From assembly GCF_000378385.1 (NCBI RefSeq), contig NZ_KB899665.1, positions 292,752 to 356,751 of the forward strand: a stretch of 64,000 nucleotides of DNA, in the 5' to 3' direction. The position numbers and the translations under genes are program-made. The notes under the pieces are model-generated. The model had not been told where the DNA came from. It made no database searches and saw only the letters and a program-made list of their open reading frames with translations. The DNA is from Paenibacillus daejeonensis DSM 15491. GTDB lineage: Bacteria > Bacillota > Bacilli > Paenibacillales > Paenibacillaceae. Position 1 is the first letter of the stretch, and each line of letters opens with the position of its first letter. Shown here piece by piece: positions 62,485 to 64,000 of the stretch.

Positions 62485-64000
62485 ATGAAGATAAGAACCA
62501 AATTAATCATCAGTTCCGCGATTATGATCGCGCTGCTGTTGATACTGGCCGGAGTTGCGATTAATAATATTTTTAAACTCAGCGGACAAATGAATGAAAT
62601 GTATCAAGAGCGCTACAAGAAGATGGAGCTTGCATACGAAGGCAGGGGGCACATCAATGAGCTGGCCAAAGAAATAGCACGACTGATGCTAGATCCCACG
62701 TTAGAGAACGTGAACCGGCTTATGCCTGCCTTGGAAGCTCGTTATGAAGCGGCCGCGGCTTCATTTGACGAACTGGGATCAATGGTGCAGGCGAGCAATG
62801 TCCAAGTATCCGCCGCCGAGCAGCAGATTTTGTCCCAAGTCGATACGGCGCGCAGTCAGTTCTCACGATATGCTGTGGATCTGCTTACAGTGATCGAGAA
62901 CGGAAGCGTCGAGGAGGCGCAGGCCTTGTATATTACGCAAGGGGGCAATGTCGAGGGCGAGTTGATCAACAAGACCAATGAACTGGCCACCTATCATAGC
63001 CGACTAATGGACGGTGCCTTCACGGAAGCGACAAGCAGCAACGAGCGGACGCTGACTGTGATGATTGCCGTAGCGGTTATGGGCTTGCTAATAGGTATCG
63101 TGACCATGCTCTGGAATATGCGTCTTGTTGGGCGGGGACTGGCCAGTCTGTCTGCCATGATCCGAGGATTTGCACAGGGCACAGTTGATGCATCTTCGCG
63201 GGTGGAGAATCTTAGCGATGATGAATTTGGCGATGTTGGCCGCGTATTTAACACCCTCGCCGAGAACCTGGAGCAGAAGAGTGAATATGAACTGAGATAT
63301 AACAAACAGATGGAGGATGACTCCTGGATTAAGACGCACCTGACGCAGACAGTGATGGCTATTCAGAGCCAGACCGATCTGGCAAGGATGAGCAAGAGCT
63401 TCATTCAAGAACTGACGCCTCTGCTTGGTGCAAGCTACGGAGCCCTTTACATTCGAGAAGGAAACGGCACACAGCAGGCGCTTCGGCTGCAAGGCAGCTA
63501 TGCCTTCCATGATGAGAAGGCTTGGCATTCTACATTCTTATATGGACAGGGTCTGGTTGGGCAATGTGCCGAGGACCGCAAAGTCATTGAGCTTCATGAA
63601 CTGCCGTCGGACTACGTGAAGGTAAAATCCGGCACCGGTGAGACAGAGGCGAGCTATCTCGTCCTGCATCCCATCCAGTATCAGGATGAGCTGTTGGGCG
63701 TCTTGGAGATTGCTTCCTTGCGTCCCCTCTCTCCGGTAGAAAAGCAATTGCTTGAAGAAACTGTCGAGAGCCTGGGTATAATCCTGAATAGTCTGTTCGG
63801 ACGGATTCGGGTAGAGGAGCTGCTCCGCGAATCGCAGACGCTCAGCGAGGAACTGCAGGCTCAGTCTGAGGAATTGCTCAGCCAGCAAGAAGAGCTGCGC
63901 AGCTCGAATGAACGGCTTGAAGATCAGACCCGTCAGCTCAAGAAATCAGAGGAGCTGCTGCAGAGCCAGCAGGAGGAGCTGGAGCAGAGCAACGAAGAGC
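62485..64000 (+). CDS. Membrane sensor protein, probable (hybrid) histidine kinase, N-terminal part
   Basis: Open from ATG 62485 to the window end (505 codons). Helix 1 (about 8-28) and helix 2 (about 190-210) flank a helical outside sensor region (four-helix bundle type). HAMP (about 212-265) contains DDEFGDVGRVFNTL. A GAF domain (about 295-430) follows, then a coiled coil (about 440-505) of repeated QSQQEELEQSNEE units. The kinase core is not in the window; this order is usual for hybrid histidine kinases. GAGGGGCATAGAGG precedes the ATG. The kinase label is an inference. Confidence 0.75.
   Translation, partial: MKIRTKLIISSAIMIALLLILAGVAINNIFKLSGQMNEMYQERYKKMELAYEGRGHINELAKEIARLMLDPTLENVNRLMPALEARYEAAAASFDELGSMVQASNVQVSAAEQQILSQVDTARSQFSRYAVDLLTVIENGSVEEAQALYITQGGNVEGELINKTNELATYHSRLMDGAFTEATSSNERTLTVMIAVAVMGLLIGIVTMLWNMRLVGRGLASLSAMIRGFAQGTVDASSRVENLSDDEFGDVGRVFNTLAENLEQKSEYELRYNKQMEDDSWIKTHLTQTVMAIQSQTDLARMSKSFIQELTPLLGASYGALYIREGNGTQQALRLQGSYAFHDEKAWHSTFLYGQGLVGQCAEDRKVIELHELPSDYVKVKSGTGETEASYLVLHPIQYQDELLGVLEIASLRPLSPVEKQLLEETVESLGIILNSLFGRIRVEELLRESQTLSEELQAQSEELLSQQEELRSSNERLEDQTRQLKKSEELLQSQQEELEQSNEE

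Overview
The window reads as chromosomal DNA of an endospore-forming, moderately GC-rich Gram-positive bacterium of the Paenibacillus type. Supporting signs are an SspH-type spore protein, a spore-style split NHEJ set (Ku and LigD polymerase), S-layer homology (SLH) proteins, a YitT protein, T-box leaders, a HrcA/CIRCE-controlled groESL operon, and the gene order thiL-tsaE-tsaB-rimI-tsaD ... ABC-F ... moaC ... tatA-tatC ... groES-groEL, which mirrors the ydi/groESL region of Bacillus subtilis. The species is an inference; no rRNA gene is present.

Layout. 1-4.8 kb: end of a glycan cluster with a GT4 glycosyltransferase and a two-domain GT4-GT4 fusion. 5-16.8 kb: small cysteine protein, ABC-2 exporter, bactofilin, cardiolipin synthase, ku-ligD(pol) facing sspH and a polysaccharide deacetylase, a YcdB-like SLH surface protein, a short FAD protein and YitT. 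16.9-20.9 kb: thiL and the t6A tRNA-modification set tsaE-tsaB-rimI-tsaD as overlapping genes. 20.9-25.5 kb: a phosphodiester glycosidase pair on the minus strand, then two consecutive leucine T-box leaders ahead of leuA, then a cluster of DnaA boxes. 25.5-34.7 kb: SDR-like protein, ABC-F ATPase flanked by two copies of a small repeat element, 5-formyl-THF cyclo-ligase, moaC, a MoaB/Mog protein and a MoeA-like protein, tatA-tatC, groES-groEL. 34.8-40.9 kb: an intergenic palindrome, an AC-rich stretch, a serine beta-lactamase-fold membrane protein, YolD-like protein, an old-yellow-enzyme homologue, a separate ATP-dependent DNA ligase and a two-TM channel with an unusual filter.

40.9-53.4 kb is the most distinctive part: a Fur-box-flanked heme/iron acquisition island. 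A minus-strand ABC importer carries an IsdG/HmoA-type monooxygenase fused in frame to its ATPase. Divergent from it are a membrane-anchored NEAT protein and a 1040-aa four-NEAT, three-SLH surface protein, followed by a second (IsdEF-like) importer. Between the SLH protein and the second importer sit a 52-bp hairpin repeat array broken by an IS3-family element and then an eight-copy 51-bp array.

53.4-64 kb: NucB-like nuclease, a small protein, an aldehyde dehydrogenase of the succinate-semialdehyde type, glgC facing glgB-glgA (glycogen synthesis), a secreted unknown, a YflT stress protein and the first 505 codons of a sensor kinase-like protein that runs off the window.
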